The notes below the pieces were generated by a model that saw only the letters and a list, made by a program, of their open reading frames with translations, ran no database searches and had not been told where the DNA came from. A stretch of 64,000 nt of DNA. Source: Paraspadella gotoi (Eukaryota; Chaetognatha). The translations under genes were made by a program, and so were the position numbers. Every line of letters begins with the position of its first letter. Position 1 is the stretch's first letter. The stretch is from contig CM119269.1 in NCBI GenBank assembly GCA_051294375.1, forward strand, positions 17,780,265 to 17,844,264. Direction: 5' to 3'. Of this stretch, positions 1 to 41,329 are shown piece after piece.

Positions 1-528
1 TCGATCTTTTTTTCATATTTCTTTAGATACAAAAGGTAGCGCTAGCAGTCGCTCAGATTCCAGGTTCAGCAAAATTAACAAAATGTCCCAAGTGTCTCGA
101 ATGTTGCGAACTAGTAACTACTATTCTACAGGGTAGTGATTCAAAACTTTGAAAATCCCTAACACTCGTGACGCATTAAATATTTCTAAAGAGATTTATT
201 CATTTGTTCTCTTTAGAATTTTTCTTTTAGCATAGAAATGAGCATAATATTAGTTTTGGGTATATGACACTTGTTGCTTGCAGCACATTTAAATTATTAA
301 TTTTATAGAACTACCGGAAAGATAAATTCATATATTTTGCTATCTCCTTTATCATGTTTATTTATATTTTTATTGACACAATGCATGCAAATTTCAAATG
401 AGGAGGGATTTTTATTTTGAAAATCGATCAAAAAAATTAGTTGATAATGAATTTATAATAATGAACTGCTTTAGGTAAAAAAATTAATTGTCCATTAAAG
501 CGTAGAAAAAATATTAAAATCAATTAGA
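1..528. other. AT-rich spacer, no gene seen
   Basis: No exon could be supported. A short stretch near 33-70 (GGTAGCGCTAGCAGTCGCT) has a close relative near 27815-27840, so part of this stretch is a dispersed repeat fragment. Confidence 0.5.
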
Positions 529-589
529 ATCAAAATTCGAATAGTGGATCATGCTTGTACCTGTGAACATTTTTAAATAAAAAATATTT

Positions 590-1240
590 TGAAGAGACAG
601 TAATTATTGTTATATGTTAGTGACAGAACCGTTCAATATAAGCAGTCCCTGAGCTTCGGATCAGGCTGTAACACCATGTTACAGGCGGGTTAAGCGCCCC
701 GTCCCTCTTAACTGCCAGACGACCACCGGGCAAGAACCCCGGACCTTTGGGTTGGGAGGCGAATGACTTGCCTCCGGCACCAATGGCCGCTGTGAACGGT
801 TGGTGGATTTTTAGTCCACCATACATCCCCCCTCCCGTAGGGAGAAGTCTGTTGCGTCTCTTCAGTGAATTGTTGTTGTTGTGGAAAGTTCGTCACCAAG
901 TTGAGGCATGTCGCCTGATGTGTTGTGGGCGGAAAGTGCATCACCAGGTTGAGGCATGTCGCCTGAAAGTGTTGTTGTTGCTGTTGTGTTCGGAAGTCGG
1001 GCTCACAATGAAGAGACAGTAATTATTGATATATGTTAGTGACAGAACCGTTCAATATAAGCAGTCCCTGAGCTTCGGATCAGGCTGTAACACCATGTTA
1101 CAGGCGGGTTAAGCGCCCCGTCCCTCTTAACTGCCAGACGACCACCGGGCAAGAACCCCGACCTTTGGGTTGGGAGGCGAAGACTTGCCTCCGGCACCAA
1201 TGGCCGCTGGATGACGGTTGGTGGATTTTAGTCCACCATA
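590..1240 (-). mobile_element. Miniature LTR retroelement (TRIM-like), copy 1
   Basis: Two near-identical direct repeats of about 233 bp (590-823 and 1009-1240) flank a non-coding core of about 185 bp. Read on the minus strand, each LTR begins TATGGTGGACTAAA and ends CTGTCTCTTCA. The core starts TTGTGAGCCCGACTTCCG, a primer-binding-site-like stretch, and ends in a G-run next to the second LTR, a polypurine tract. ATTT flanks both ends (86-89 of the 501-600 block and 1241-1244), consistent with a 4-bp target duplication. This is the organisation of a terminal-repeat retrotransposon in miniature. It encodes no protein and would need enzymes from another element. Confidence 0.78.
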
Positions 1241-2455
1241 ATTTATTATTTTTTTTCAATTTTTGCATATGCCTATATTTATACCTAGTACTCACCATAA
1301 AAAATGCTAAAATTTTAAAATGTTTTTTTCCTATTTTTGAAAGCAGAATTGAATTCCTCACAAAAAGTTGACTACAATATAACTCTTTTTAAAAAAATAT
1401 TTCATTAAGTAGGTCAAAATCATAAAAAACTATTATAGTTAACCTATAATTTAATTTTAGTATGAATAATATAGTTTTTTTTACTTTTAGCTAACTTAAT
1501 AAAATGATTTTTTATTAAAACTTATATTTTCCTATATCAACTTTTAATAAAGAATTCGAATCTGCTTTCAAAACTAAAAAAAATATTTTTTAATTTTAAT
1601 AATTTTAATGGTTTCTACTAAGTATAAATAATTAAAATATGCGTTTTATTTCGAATTCAACAAGGTTGATTCAGTACATACATGAGCAGCAAAAAAAGCT
1701 AAGATTAAAGACAAAACAAAGTTAAAGATTGCATGACACTACCACTATAGACTAAACAAAGTTAAAGTTATAGATTAAAATATTTCTATCATTAAAGTTG
1801 CAGTAGCCAACCAAATTTTAATTTTAATGGGAACAACATTAAACGAATCCATTATTGATAGTAGTTATTGTGTTAAAATATTTTTTTGCAAAAATGTTCC
1901 GAACCATGAGTAATTAGTTAACTAAAATTATAATATTGCTATTTAATGTCAAAATTTTTTTTAGATATTTTAAGTTTTTTTAATTGATTCTGATAGAGCT
2001 CAAAAAGTTAAGCAAAAAATTTATTTACAATTTTATAAAATTTTGATGTTTTATTATTAAAACTTAGCAAAAACTATTAAAATTATTGGATGATAATGAT
2101 GAGGATGATTTTTTTAGGTTTTTACTAATTTTGACCCACTTATCATCAAAATATTGAAAAAAGAATTATACTTTGTGCAGACAACTTTTCATAAACTATC
2201 TGAATCTGCTTTTAAAAATAAAAAAATTTAAAAATTTTTTAACGTTTCCTATCTATAAATAAATATTAAAAAATAATTACTAGTGCTTCTAGCCATTTTA
2301 AAAAAAATTAAAAAATTGAATTTGAAAGTTTTTTCAGAAATGTATGAAGTTTCATTTGGGAAGGTTCCCAAATCAAACTTTTGACTCACCTTATTGACAA
2401 AGTTTGACCCTAATTAAAAAATTTTTCTAACAATCTCAATAAATAAATATGGGCG

Positions 2456-3110
2456 TATGGTGGACTAAAATCCACCAACTGTTCATCAGCGGCCATTGGT
2501 GCCGGAGGCAAGTCATTCGCCTCCCAACCCAAAGGTCCGGGGTTCTAGCCCGGTGGTCGCCTGGCAGTTGAGAGGGACGGGACGCTTAACCCGCCTGTAA
2601 CACGGTGTTACAGCCTGATCCGAAGCTCAGGGACTGCTTATATTGAACGGTTCTGTCACTAACACATAACAATAATTACTGTCTCTTCATTGGTGAGCCC
2701 GATTTCCGAACACAACAGCAACAACAACACTTTCAGGCGACATGCCCTAACTTGGCGATGCACTTTCCGCCCACAACACATCCGGCGACATGCCTCAACT
2801 TGGTGACGATCTTTCCACCAACAACAACAATTCACTGAAGAGACGCAACAGACTTCTCCCTACGGGAGGGGGGGATGTATGGTGGACTAAAATCCACCAA
2901 CTGTTCATCAGCGGCCATTGGTGCCGGAGGCAAATCATTTGCCTCCCAACCCAAAGGTCCGGGGTTCTAGCCAGGTGGTCGCCTGGCAGTTAAGAGCGAC
3001 GGGGCGCTTAACCCGCCTGTAACACGGTGTTACAGCCTGATCCGAAGTTTGGGACCGCTTATATTGAACGGTTCTGTCACTAACACATAACAATAATTAC
3101 TGTCTCTTCA
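2456..3110 (+). mobile_element. Miniature LTR retroelement (TRIM-like), copy 2
   Basis: Same family as the element at 590-1240 but on the opposite strand. LTRs lie at 2456-2689 and 2878-3110. The core at 2690-2877 starts TTGGTGAGCCCGATTTCCG and ends in the purine run GGGAGGGGGGG just before the 3' LTR. GGCG is duplicated on both flanks (2452-2455 and 3111-3114). The two LTRs of this copy are very similar, which suggests a fairly recent insertion. No coding capacity. Confidence 0.8.
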
Positions 3111-3187
3111 GGCGTATGCGAAAATTGATAAATTAAAAAAAATTATATATCAATGTTCTTTAGTATAAGACTATTCGAATTTTGATC

Positions 3188-5491
3188 TGCAACTTTCACT
3201 ACGACTCATTGTCTATGTCCAATGCACAGATTCACTGTATTCATTTGGAAAGTGTCAGTACGCTTGAGACACTTATTTTGGGTCTATAGGACGTCTTTCT
3301 GGACAAAACTGCTGACGCTCAAATCGCGACTCAGCAGAATAGTTTTGTGAAAAACAAAGAAAATTTGGCTGGCTGATTTATAACGTTATTCAATATTTCA
3401 GACTACAACTCAACTATAATATCCGAAAAACTTGACGTATTTCATCAGTTCCATCGGCCAAAGTCTCAATCGTTCGTCCGACGGTTTTTATGACCCTTTG
3501 TGTTTGTCATTCTAAGAAATCTGCCTCGGGCGAAGAAAAAACATTCTGTTCTAATGACGGTTCCAATTTTTCAAGAATTTTTTTTCTTAAGCTACAAAGT
3601 AGAGCGAGGGGTCTTCATAATAAAAGAAAATAAGAAAAAAGGTAACAAGAATAAGTAGTTCGTCGCCAGGGTTTGAACTCGGTTCCAAAGAAAAACGTTT
3701 ACGCTTTGTTAAAACAGGACATGAAAACGTAATCAAAGCTTGGTTTTATTGAGATATTGTCAAGACGAGAACGAACAATTAATTACAATTGACTCCGATT
3801 GCATATTGAATACATTTGTACAATACAATAATATACAATCCAATCATCTGATGATTACGCTCGACTCTTTTCGTCCCACAAATTCATCCGTTCAAATAGA
3901 GAGGAAAATAAATCTGCTCGGCGTTCGAATCTAGTTTAAGGGGACCAAGTGACCAAGGGGGGTAAAAAGCTGAAAGCATAACGTTTGACCCTTTAACTTA
4001 AGCTGTGTCTGATCATAAAATTCTTTCTTCTATAATTATTTAAGAAAGTAGTTAAAAAATTCGATATAATCAGCTAGCTTAATGTTTCTTTAAAAAATTG
4101 GTAAGAAGAATATCTTTTCAAATTTTAATTTTTTTTTCATAAAAAAAGGTAAGATCTAATTTTAAGAAAGATTTTCAGCTTTTATCAAAAAAATTTATAA
4201 CAAAAAAAAACTAAGAATGAATAAAAATAATAATAAAAGGTATTGACTGATTTTATTTAAACTTTATTTTTAAATGATTCTGTTAATTGGATAAAAATAA
4301 AACCCTCTGAAGTAATATAAATATAAAAAGAAGAAAAAGATTCTGTATTTTTTTAAAATTTTTAATTGTTATAATTAGGAATCAATATAGTTTAATAATA
4401 TACTTAAGGGATGAATATGAATATTAATTAATAGTTATTACAGTTTTGTTTCTGTAAGAATAGAATTTAAGTTTGATTTTTCTGCTTTTAAGTGAATATA
4501 AAAATAAAAAAATATTAGTCCTGTAAAGCCTTTGTTCAATAATGCTTAAACCTAAAATTGTAGCTTTGTACAATAAAAAATAAAAATTTAAAATTTAATA
4601 AAAAATATTTTTTAATGTAAAAATAAAATAATGGATTATATAAATATTTAGGTAGGATCAACTAAATTTTTGTTTTGATAATTAATAAAATTTTGTTTCC
4701 GCTTCAATAAGAGATAGGAATTTTTTTGCTACTTTCCTGTACAAAAAAAAATGAATGACTATTACCTTTCAAATTCCTTTGATGATAGACCCTAAAGCTT
4801 ATGATATCATTTTTATCACTAGGTCCCTTTAAGGACAAAAAACGAAAGAAATAGAGAAAGAAAGAAGGCAGAAGCAGAAAAAAAAAACAAAAACAAAAAA
4901 AAAGAAATTAGGAGAAAGAAAGAAAGAAAAAAAAATGAAGTGGAAGGCTGGGTTTGCCTTAGTTTGAATTTCATCCGTTGGTTGTGTTTGTCAAAGACCT
5001 TTTCTTTCTCTTTCTCTCTTTCTCTCCTTTCTTATTCCTTCGACGGGAGTGAGAGGGTGGGGGGAAAGGGGGGGTTAAGTGCGTTGACATGCTCGGGGAA
5101 ACAAAGATTTCCATCGCCGGTTTCGTCAAAAAAGAGGGGGCGGAACAGGGGGGCGGGCTTGGAAGAGTTCTCCGACGCTCGAGCGCACAATGCCACAAAG
5201 GGGTCTCCTTGACAGGACAATGCGGGGAAGAAAGAAGAAGCAACAAAGAAAATTAAAGATTAAGGAAAAAAAAGGGACAAAGAAAAAAATGGGGTCCGGA
5301 CGGTGAAAAAAAAAAAAAAATGGGGGAAAAGACCTCGAAATGAGGGAAGGAAAAAAAATTGTTTTCTATCACTTTTGTTCATGTTAGAATAATAAAATGG
5401 GTTCTTTCAAACCTCGTACTAAAGATTCGGATACGCATCTCAAAATATCCAAATTGAAGTGATAATCCTTTCTTTTTTCGTTGTTAATGAG
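3188..5491. other. Gene-free spacer
   Basis: 3200-4800 is ordinary AT-rich sequence without supportable exons. 4840-4940 and 5210-5360 are purine-rich (A/G) runs. No RNA gene or coding exon was recognised. Confidence 0.5.
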
Positions 5492-5621
5492 TTAAGAGAA
5501 AATCAAAGTTTTAATGAATTGTGCAACGAATTTTATTTGTTCAGATACGGACATGTTCAAGCCTTCATCAGCGTCTATTACAGTTTTTGCACAATTCATT
5601 AAAACTTTGATTTTCTCTTAA
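5492..5621 (-). repeat. 35-bp perfect inverted repeat around a hammerhead-like remnant
   Basis: Arms 5492-5526 and 5587-5621 are perfect reverse complements. The 60-bp spacer contains, on the minus strand, GACGCTGATGAAGGCTT followed by GAACATGTCCGTATC. That is the CTGATGA ... GAAAC AT GTC pattern seen at the other loci, here with one A missing from the GAAA box. The sequence just upstream (GATAATCCTTTC, TTTTTTCGTTG) also precedes the inverted repeat at 48773. Confidence 0.7.
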
Positions 5622-8752
<3,131 letters not shown>

Positions 8753-8758
8753 TTTATT
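8753..8758 (-). terminator. Candidate polyadenylation signal of the nucleotidase gene
   Basis: AATAAA on the minus strand, about 145 bases after the TGA stop at 8903-8905. No downstream GU-rich element was tested. Confidence 0.45.
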
Positions 8759-8902
8759 TTAAAGAGCTTCAGTGTATCATTCCGTCTTTGACTCCGTCTG
8801 AGGTGTTTTTGAAATTAAAACATATCAACGAACTATGGTTAACCCGTTTATAACAATATTATAATACAGTAACAAAAATACTTTCATGAAAACAATTTTT
8901 TT

Positions 8903-14323
<5,421 letters not shown>

Positions 14324-15863
14324 CTCCTTCGACAAATAAAATAAAACTTAAACAAAAAGCGAAGACGATGACGTAACAAAAGAATAAAAAAAAAAGTATT
14401 TTATGATTCTCTCGTTTATTTTTTCTCGAGTCGCTTCCCTTCTGCCTGGGATTCTTTTTTTTTTTTTTTAACGTGAACCAGAAATTGTGACGCGGATGAA
14501 CTTTTTTCCCCCGGACGTTCGTCTCACCTTCCGTTCGATCATCTTCCCCATCAGACTTCTCGTCATCTCATCTCATCTCACCAACTTTTTTCACTTTTCA
14601 TTATTTTTCCTCTCATCTCGGTCTTTTTTTGCAAAGGGAAGAAATAAAAAACTTTTTTTGGCATTTAAAAAAAAACTATCTTTTTTTTTTGGCGTCTTTA
14701 AATCTACACTAATCCTGTAAAACAGGTTCCTGGGTTCTAATCAGATCGCACTAAGGAATACCAAATGTTTCAAGGCGACGTTCTCGGCGAAGCGCTTTCG
14801 TATAGATCTAAGCGCTCAACAAACGATCCAGAAAATGTTTTTTTTCACCAAACGGTTCAGTTAATGTTTACTTTTTTAATACGAGAGTTCGCCGACCGAA
14901 TCACGATACGAAATCCCCCAAATTTAATCCGCAATCTTTTCAGATTCCGAAAAACATCGATTTAATTTACTTAATAATATCGAGAACCTTTTTTTTTTAA
15001 ATACACGAGTCCTTCATTAACGAGCCGCGGTTTGCGGCCAGCCTCTTTTCATTCGCTGGTTTTTAAAGTTCACTTTTTTTTATATTTTCGTATTTTTCCT
15101 ACTTTTATTTATTTGGAGACCAATAAATTCTTTTTTTTCCCCCAATTTTTTTGGACCATCAAAGCTTCAATTCTTCGCTCGTTACTGTTTAACGCGAAAG
15201 TGATATTCATGGACGGAGAATTTTCACATTCTTAAAAAGGTCATTTCATTTTCGGGCAAATTTAATCCAATGACAGAGAAAAGGATTACGCGGATCACAT
15301 TTAACTTTCAAATTTAACTTTCGGATTTGTCATTTGAGTTCCGAATTTCGTTATTGCAAGACCTGCCTTCGAAAAGGTTACATTAAATCTGTATTTTCCT
15401 TGTATATCAAAATTCGAAAATTTTCCGGTTTTGAGCGAAATCAGAGCTCAAACTCAAAACTTGAATTGATTGAAGGAAAACTGGAATAAAAAAACTAAAC
15501 AAGATCTAAAGACAAATTCAAAACAGATAATTGCTTCAACATTAGTTCAATCAGAGCTAAAACGAATTAGACAACAAACTATATTATCAAGATTAAACTA
15601 ATACCTGAGCTCACCGTAAGCGTAATTTCATTAACTGTTATGAACAGCCATAAATAGATCCAAAGTCTAGACATCGAGAAATTTTTGGTTTAAACTTTCA
15701 AGGGAAAGAAATAAAATAGTAAATTGTTCTTTGCATTAATTTTATTTGAGAATACAGTGGTGATGCCATTAATCAAAAATAGATCGGATCTTTATCGTAA
15801 ATAAATATTATTACAAACGTAGATAATTAAAAAGTATACGATGATATGACTTTTTAAATAAAG
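14324..15863. other. Upstream flank of the nucleotidase gene
   Basis: Should contain the promoter and any 5' untranslated exon of the nucleotidase gene. No TATA box or clear promoter motif could be chosen in this T-rich sequence, and no exon was seen. Confidence 0.35.
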
Positions 15864-15869
15864 TTTATT
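15864..15869 (-). terminator. Candidate polyadenylation signal of the SLC1 gene
   Basis: AATAAA on the minus strand, about 121 bases beyond the TGA at 15990-15992. Confidence 0.45.
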
Positions 15870-15989
15870 AAAAGAGACGATTTAGATAATAAAGTAATAT
15901 AAAACGACTTAAACGACAGAAATTCAAAATTCTACGGGATAATGATGCTAAATCCTACTAATAATTTATACATTAATTAAATCATTAAT

Positions 15990-32581
<16,592 letters not shown>

Positions 32582-32794
32582 GGACGCCGGTGGTGGGGCT
32601 ACTCTGCAAATTGATTTTCGATGTTACTGTCAATTGCGAATTTAGTTGTAAAAAGTGGGTTTTTATATTTAGTTTAATTTTTATATTATTTTTTATATTT
32701 GTACTTAATTTTAATACTTATTTTTTATTTAGTTTTATATAGTTCGTTTATATATTTTATATAGCATTTTTTATTAACGAGACAGTTTGAGTAT

Positions 32795-32872
32795 TGGCAG
32801 CAACAATTTTTATTTAATAAGAAAAACATGTTTCTGCTCAGAGTTCGAGCCTTCATCGGCGTCAATTTTTAT
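32795..32872 (-). repeat. Hammerhead-like core, degenerate
   Basis: On the minus strand: GACGCCGATGAAGGCTCG, then CTGAGCAGAAACATGTT. GCTC/GAGC pair as a short stem, followed by GAAAC AT GTT. The first box is CCGATGA instead of CTGATGA, so it is probably inactive. Short AT-rich inverted arms (ACAATTTTTAT) are weak here. Confidence 0.45.
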
Positions 32873-33007
32873 ATAGTTTTGATAGTTAAATTGCCCTATT
32901 ATTTAAAATAAAGATTAGCTTTGGAAATACCATCAGCCACGTACATATTTCACAAAGCTCTCAAAGTTGAAAAATAAAGCCTAGCTAAAATATTAAAATC
33001 AAGTTGA

Positions 33008-33490
33008 ATCAAAATTCGAATAGTAGATCATGAACAGCCTTGTACCTGTGAACATTTTTAAATAAAAAAACTTAGTTTTTTATTTTTAAATTTTTGCATT
33101 AGCCCATATTTATACATACGTTTTTTTCTTATTTTGAAAGCAGATTCTAATTCCTCACGAAAAGTTGATAAAAGAAAGTTTAACTCTTTGTGGAAAATTA
33201 TTTTATTAAAAACTATTATTTAATTAACTTGTAGTATGAAAATATAGTTTTTTCAATTTTTAGCTAACTTAAGAAAGAATATTTGATTAAGACTTATATT
33301 TTTTTTTCTATTTTTTTATGAGGAATTCGAATCTGCTTTAAAAACTAAAAAAAATATTTTAAAATTTTGACATTTTCTATGGTGAGTACTCTGTATAAAT
33401 ATGGGCTAATGCGAAAATTCAGAAGTTAAATTTTTTTTCTTCATATTTCAATGTTTTTAGTACAAGACTTTTCATGCTCAACTATTCACT
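33008..33490. repeat. AT-rich foldback element, empty-site copy
   Basis: Same family as 529-3187 but without inserted retroelements. Left: ATCAAAATTCGAATAG, CTTGTACCTGTGAACATT, GCATTAGCCCATATTTATAC. Right in inverse: GTACTCTGTATAAATATGGG, CAATG, GTACAAGAC. It supplies the empty-site sequence for both nested insertions. Confidence 0.7.
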
Positions 33491-37765
<4,275 letters not shown>

Positions 37766-37805
37766 AGAAAAAAAAATGGAAAAGGGAAGAAATGAAGAAA
37801 TGAAG

Positions 37806-37860
<55 letters not shown>

Positions 37861-40270
37861 CGAAAAGAAAGTAAGAAGAAAGAGAACCAGTGGCTGCGCC
37901 AATACATGTAAATCGCTTTCAAGGGCTTAAACTGAACTGCTAATGCGGAACTAATAATATTTTAGTACTTAAAAAAATATTTTATAAGTTAAAACAATAT
38001 TATTTTTGTTTTGATATATGATATATTATTAAAATGCATTTATCAAGACATAGAATAAAAATAAAATAACATAAAATAGAATTACAAAAATATTTATTAA
38101 AAAAAATAAAAACAATTTTTAAAAGATTTAAAATAATAAAATTTAAAAAAAAATAATTGCTAATTAATTAAAAAGCAGGTGCAAAGAAAAAATTTAATAA
38201 GTTTAGATAAAGTTTATTTTGAATGTTTTTTGTTTTATATAGCCCTCTGGTAGAATAGGGTTAAAAATAAATAAAATTTAGTTAAATTGTTTTATGTTTA
38301 AAAAAAAGATAAAAATTTTGGTAAGATGTACTTAAACTAAAATTGATTATTATTTTGTTTTAAAAAATATTTTTTGTCTGTAGAGCTATCTGGTTTATTA
38401 AGACTAAAACAAGCAAAAATTTGTTATTTTGTGTAAAAGAATGCAAGTGAAGATCTAGTAGGTACAGACAGAAGAGCAAATTTATATAGAAAATAAAGGG
38501 AAAATGCTCATAGTAAAAAAATTAAAAGACAAATCTTAATAGGAGAGAATAAAAAGTTAAGTAACAAAAAAAGAAAAAAAAATGTACAATTTTAGGAGGT
38601 AAGTAAATCGCTAATGATTTAGGAAAACGTTAATTTAAAATCGATGAAAAGGGATTACAGGGACTACACTGGAGGGTTTGACATGGAGAACACCCATCAC
38701 GTTGTCAAAGTCGTTTTTCTGCGAGTTGTGTCGCTATGTTTGTTATTTATTTCTACCCGTTATTATTCGAAATTGAATAAAACAGCGTTCACCAGATTAC
38801 TGTTTAGTTTTATTTAGTTAATAACTTTCTGTTTAAAAGAATATAGTGGTTTTTATAAAATTGAAACAGTTTATTTAAGGTTTCGCATACAATCGGTGTC
38901 TTTTAGACAACGAAATCTGAACTTCAATAATTACCATATTTCTTGATCTCATTGGTTAGTACGAAGCTTTCTTCATTTAAAAAAACGGTAGTCTCAAGTT
39001 ATCTCCTTCTTATCACTTAGAACTTCCCATGTAAATTTCTATGAGTTAAAAATACGGTAAGACATGATTTCTTCAATGCTTGTCAATCTAATCTCATTAA
39101 CTGCTTAATTTTAGAAAAAATTATGCTTGAATTTTTATGGTACAGATGATTTTTAAAGATCGAATTCCTTATAAGAATCCTCATGTCTTTTACTGACACA
39201 AAAGATTTTAGGTAAGACGCCACATTATCTGATACAATTTTTTTTCTTTCATACGCTTTTCCTGATAATTTTTCCTCACTTCTTTTCTTCTCTTACTTTA
39301 TATTTTCCTCTTCCTCTTTCCTCCCTTACTTCTCACGGCTGTCACTTACATTTTTTTGGCCCCTCTTTTTTCGGTCACTCATGCACTTTCCTCACCTTTT
39401 TCTCATTTTCATTCTTTCCCTTTTTTCCCCCTTTTTCTTTCCATTTTCCCCTCTTTTCTTACCTTACAATTGTTTCACTATTTTTCCCCATTGCCTTCGT
39501 TTTTTTGCCTTTTCACCCTCTCTTCATTCTCTCCCCTTCTCTTTTAGTTTTCCCTTTTCGTCTTCACTCTCACTACATTTACATTGAGCCAAATCAAGAA
39601 ATTCTTTAATAAGCATTATAAGAAAGAAAATGAATGGTAGCGCATGATTTTTCTTTCAATTTTGGTTGCCTAGCAAATTTAGTAAATCGACAGATTTTGC
39701 GGAAAATTTTTCCGCAAAAATCTGCGATTTTGAGAAAAAACAAGTCCTGATGCTTTCCAGTGATTAAAGGATGGCGGTTTTTTTGATAATCAAGGTCAGT
39801 ATGTACCTCATCTTTTAAAACTAATAAATGAGTTAAAATATTCTCTTTATCAAAAATAAATGCAAGTCACAAAAAGTCACAAATTAAAAGACGTCTTTAA
39901 AAATTATTTGTGGCTAAACCCGAAAGTTTTTTTGATAATTTATAGGTGTTTAAAAGCTTATTCCATAGGCTACATTTTCTGTTAATTTCAACCAATTTGA
40001 TTTATTTTGTTTAACAAATTATGATAAAGACTGAAACTCCAACTTTTTGACTTGTTAACATTTAAAATTAATTTATAGGCAAACTATAAATAATTAAGCT
40101 AATAAATTACCCAGAGATAAAGAAATAAGAAAAGAACGATTTCCAAAGTAAAAATTTTTCTCAACTTTCCTTGGCATTCAAATCAGAAAAATCGTAAGTT
40201 AAAATGGACAAAAATTGACATAATTTTTTTGGCTAAAATTTATGCCAAATCGTACTATTTTATCATTTAG
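37766..40270. other. Spacer, AT-rich then pyrimidine-rich
   Basis: (GA)n occupies 37811-37859. 37900-38640 is AT-rich without exons. 38662-38680 (TACAGGGACTACACTGGAG) resembles the end of the 20825-22857 element. 39240-39590 is T/C-rich. No gene was supported. Confidence 0.4.
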
Positions 40271-40712
40271 AAATTGGTGAGAGATGTTTTTAACCAATCC
40301 TTCGTTCGTATCGCCGCCATCCTAATTTGTCGTTGTGGGTACAAGCTTAAATCAACATTGGTAAGTAACAACACTGAACAATAGTGGAAAGAGTCCGTTT
40401 TTTATCTACGCCCCTTGGTAATTGCAAACGGTACGCGGAACCTTAAACATTATATCACTTCATTCAAGCTTGCAGGGTCCTGTCATGTTATTAACTTGTA
40501 GAAGGGTTTAAAACCGTGACTTACCATAGTTTGTCCAAAGTCCAAATATTGACCATAAGCGAAACATGATTTTACCATAACGTTTCATGTAAGATCGAAG
40601 CTGAAGAAAAAAGCAGAAAAGAGACCAAAGAAAGTCACTTTTTACTTTCAGATTTTCGCTCGAAAAATTTTTTGATTTTTTGTGAATTCAAAAATGTTAA
40701 ATTTTTTGATTG

Positions 40713-40773
<61 letters not shown>

Positions 40774-40930
40774 TATTTCTCTCTGACTTTCTTAATTTGA
40801 CTCTGCAAAGACCTCAGCCGATAAACCGACTTCTCATTTCTTCGTCAACCCTAGTTTCTTACATTACCCCAAATCTCCTAATTCCATGAGCTTCTCACAT
40901 CAACAAGATCTCCATGGATTCTCACCTTGA
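40271..40930 (+). CDS. Possible last two exons of an unrecognised gene
   Basis: Exon 40271-40360 (30 codons; acceptor ATCATTTAG, donor GTAAGT) and exon 40811-40930 (39 codons plus TGA; acceptor CTGCAAAG) are both phase 0 and join in frame. The first encodes DVFNQSFVRIAAILICRCG near its middle, a hydrophobic run ending in Cys-rich basic residues, which loosely recalls helix 8 of class A receptors. The second encodes a hydrophilic Ser/Pro/His tail (SADKPTSHFF, HYPKSPNSMSF). No upstream exon was found, so the reading rests on splice signals and phase only. Confidence 0.35.
40718..40773. repeat. (CT)n microsatellite
   Basis: CT tract between the two putative exons at 40271-40930. It could serve as a polypyrimidine tract. 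Confidence 0.95.
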
Positions 40931-41329
40931 TGACCTTCGATCCTGCTGCTTGACCTCACCTCATGATCCCGTTTGCACTCTTCAACTTTCTAGACTTTTA
41001 ATTTTAATTATCTAGTATCTGTCGTACTAACGGTATATCGATACATCTCTTTTAATTTGATTGCTTAAGTTATTTATTTGACGTGTTCACTGTTCAATGA
41101 GTAAATGAATGGTTATTCGACCGAATTATTGAGTGACTTATAGAGCTCCGGCGCAAATAAAAACAATGTTTGATTGATCAAATTTTTGGATAAACAATTT
41201 ATTGTTGTCCTTTGGAGAACGTTTTAGATCACGTGGTTCATTTCTCTTATTATTATTGAACTGTTAATCAGAGAGAGAATTATCCTATTTCGATTAAAAT
41301 TATGTACAATAATATATATAATAGTATTC

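Larger units (their letters stand above)
529..3187. repeat. Foldback (long inverted repeat) element, host of two nested mini-LTR elements
   Basis: The left end (ATCAAAATTCGAATAG from 529) returns in reverse complement at the right end (about 3171-3187). It is followed inward on both sides by CTTGTAC/CTTATAC and GAACATT motifs. The inner arms carry GCAGAATTGAATTCC-type sequence in both orientations. Uninterrupted relatives of about 450-530 bp lie at 24411-24860, 33008-33490 and about 10405-10935, which makes this a MITE or foldback family. No transposase is visible. The element is about 2.66 kb only because two 650-bp retroelements are inserted in it. Confidence 0.7.

Noticed and set aside
690-1000. 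Overlapping frames in the mini-LTR elements
   Set aside because: They run through LTR and core in several frames and are not shared intact between the two copies; the element is non-coding.
38660-38830. Plus-strand frame after TTACAG with a hydrophobic run
   Set aside because: The start TACAGGGACTACACTGGAG resembles the end of the TIR element at 20825, and the frame has no good donor, so it is probably repeat sequence.
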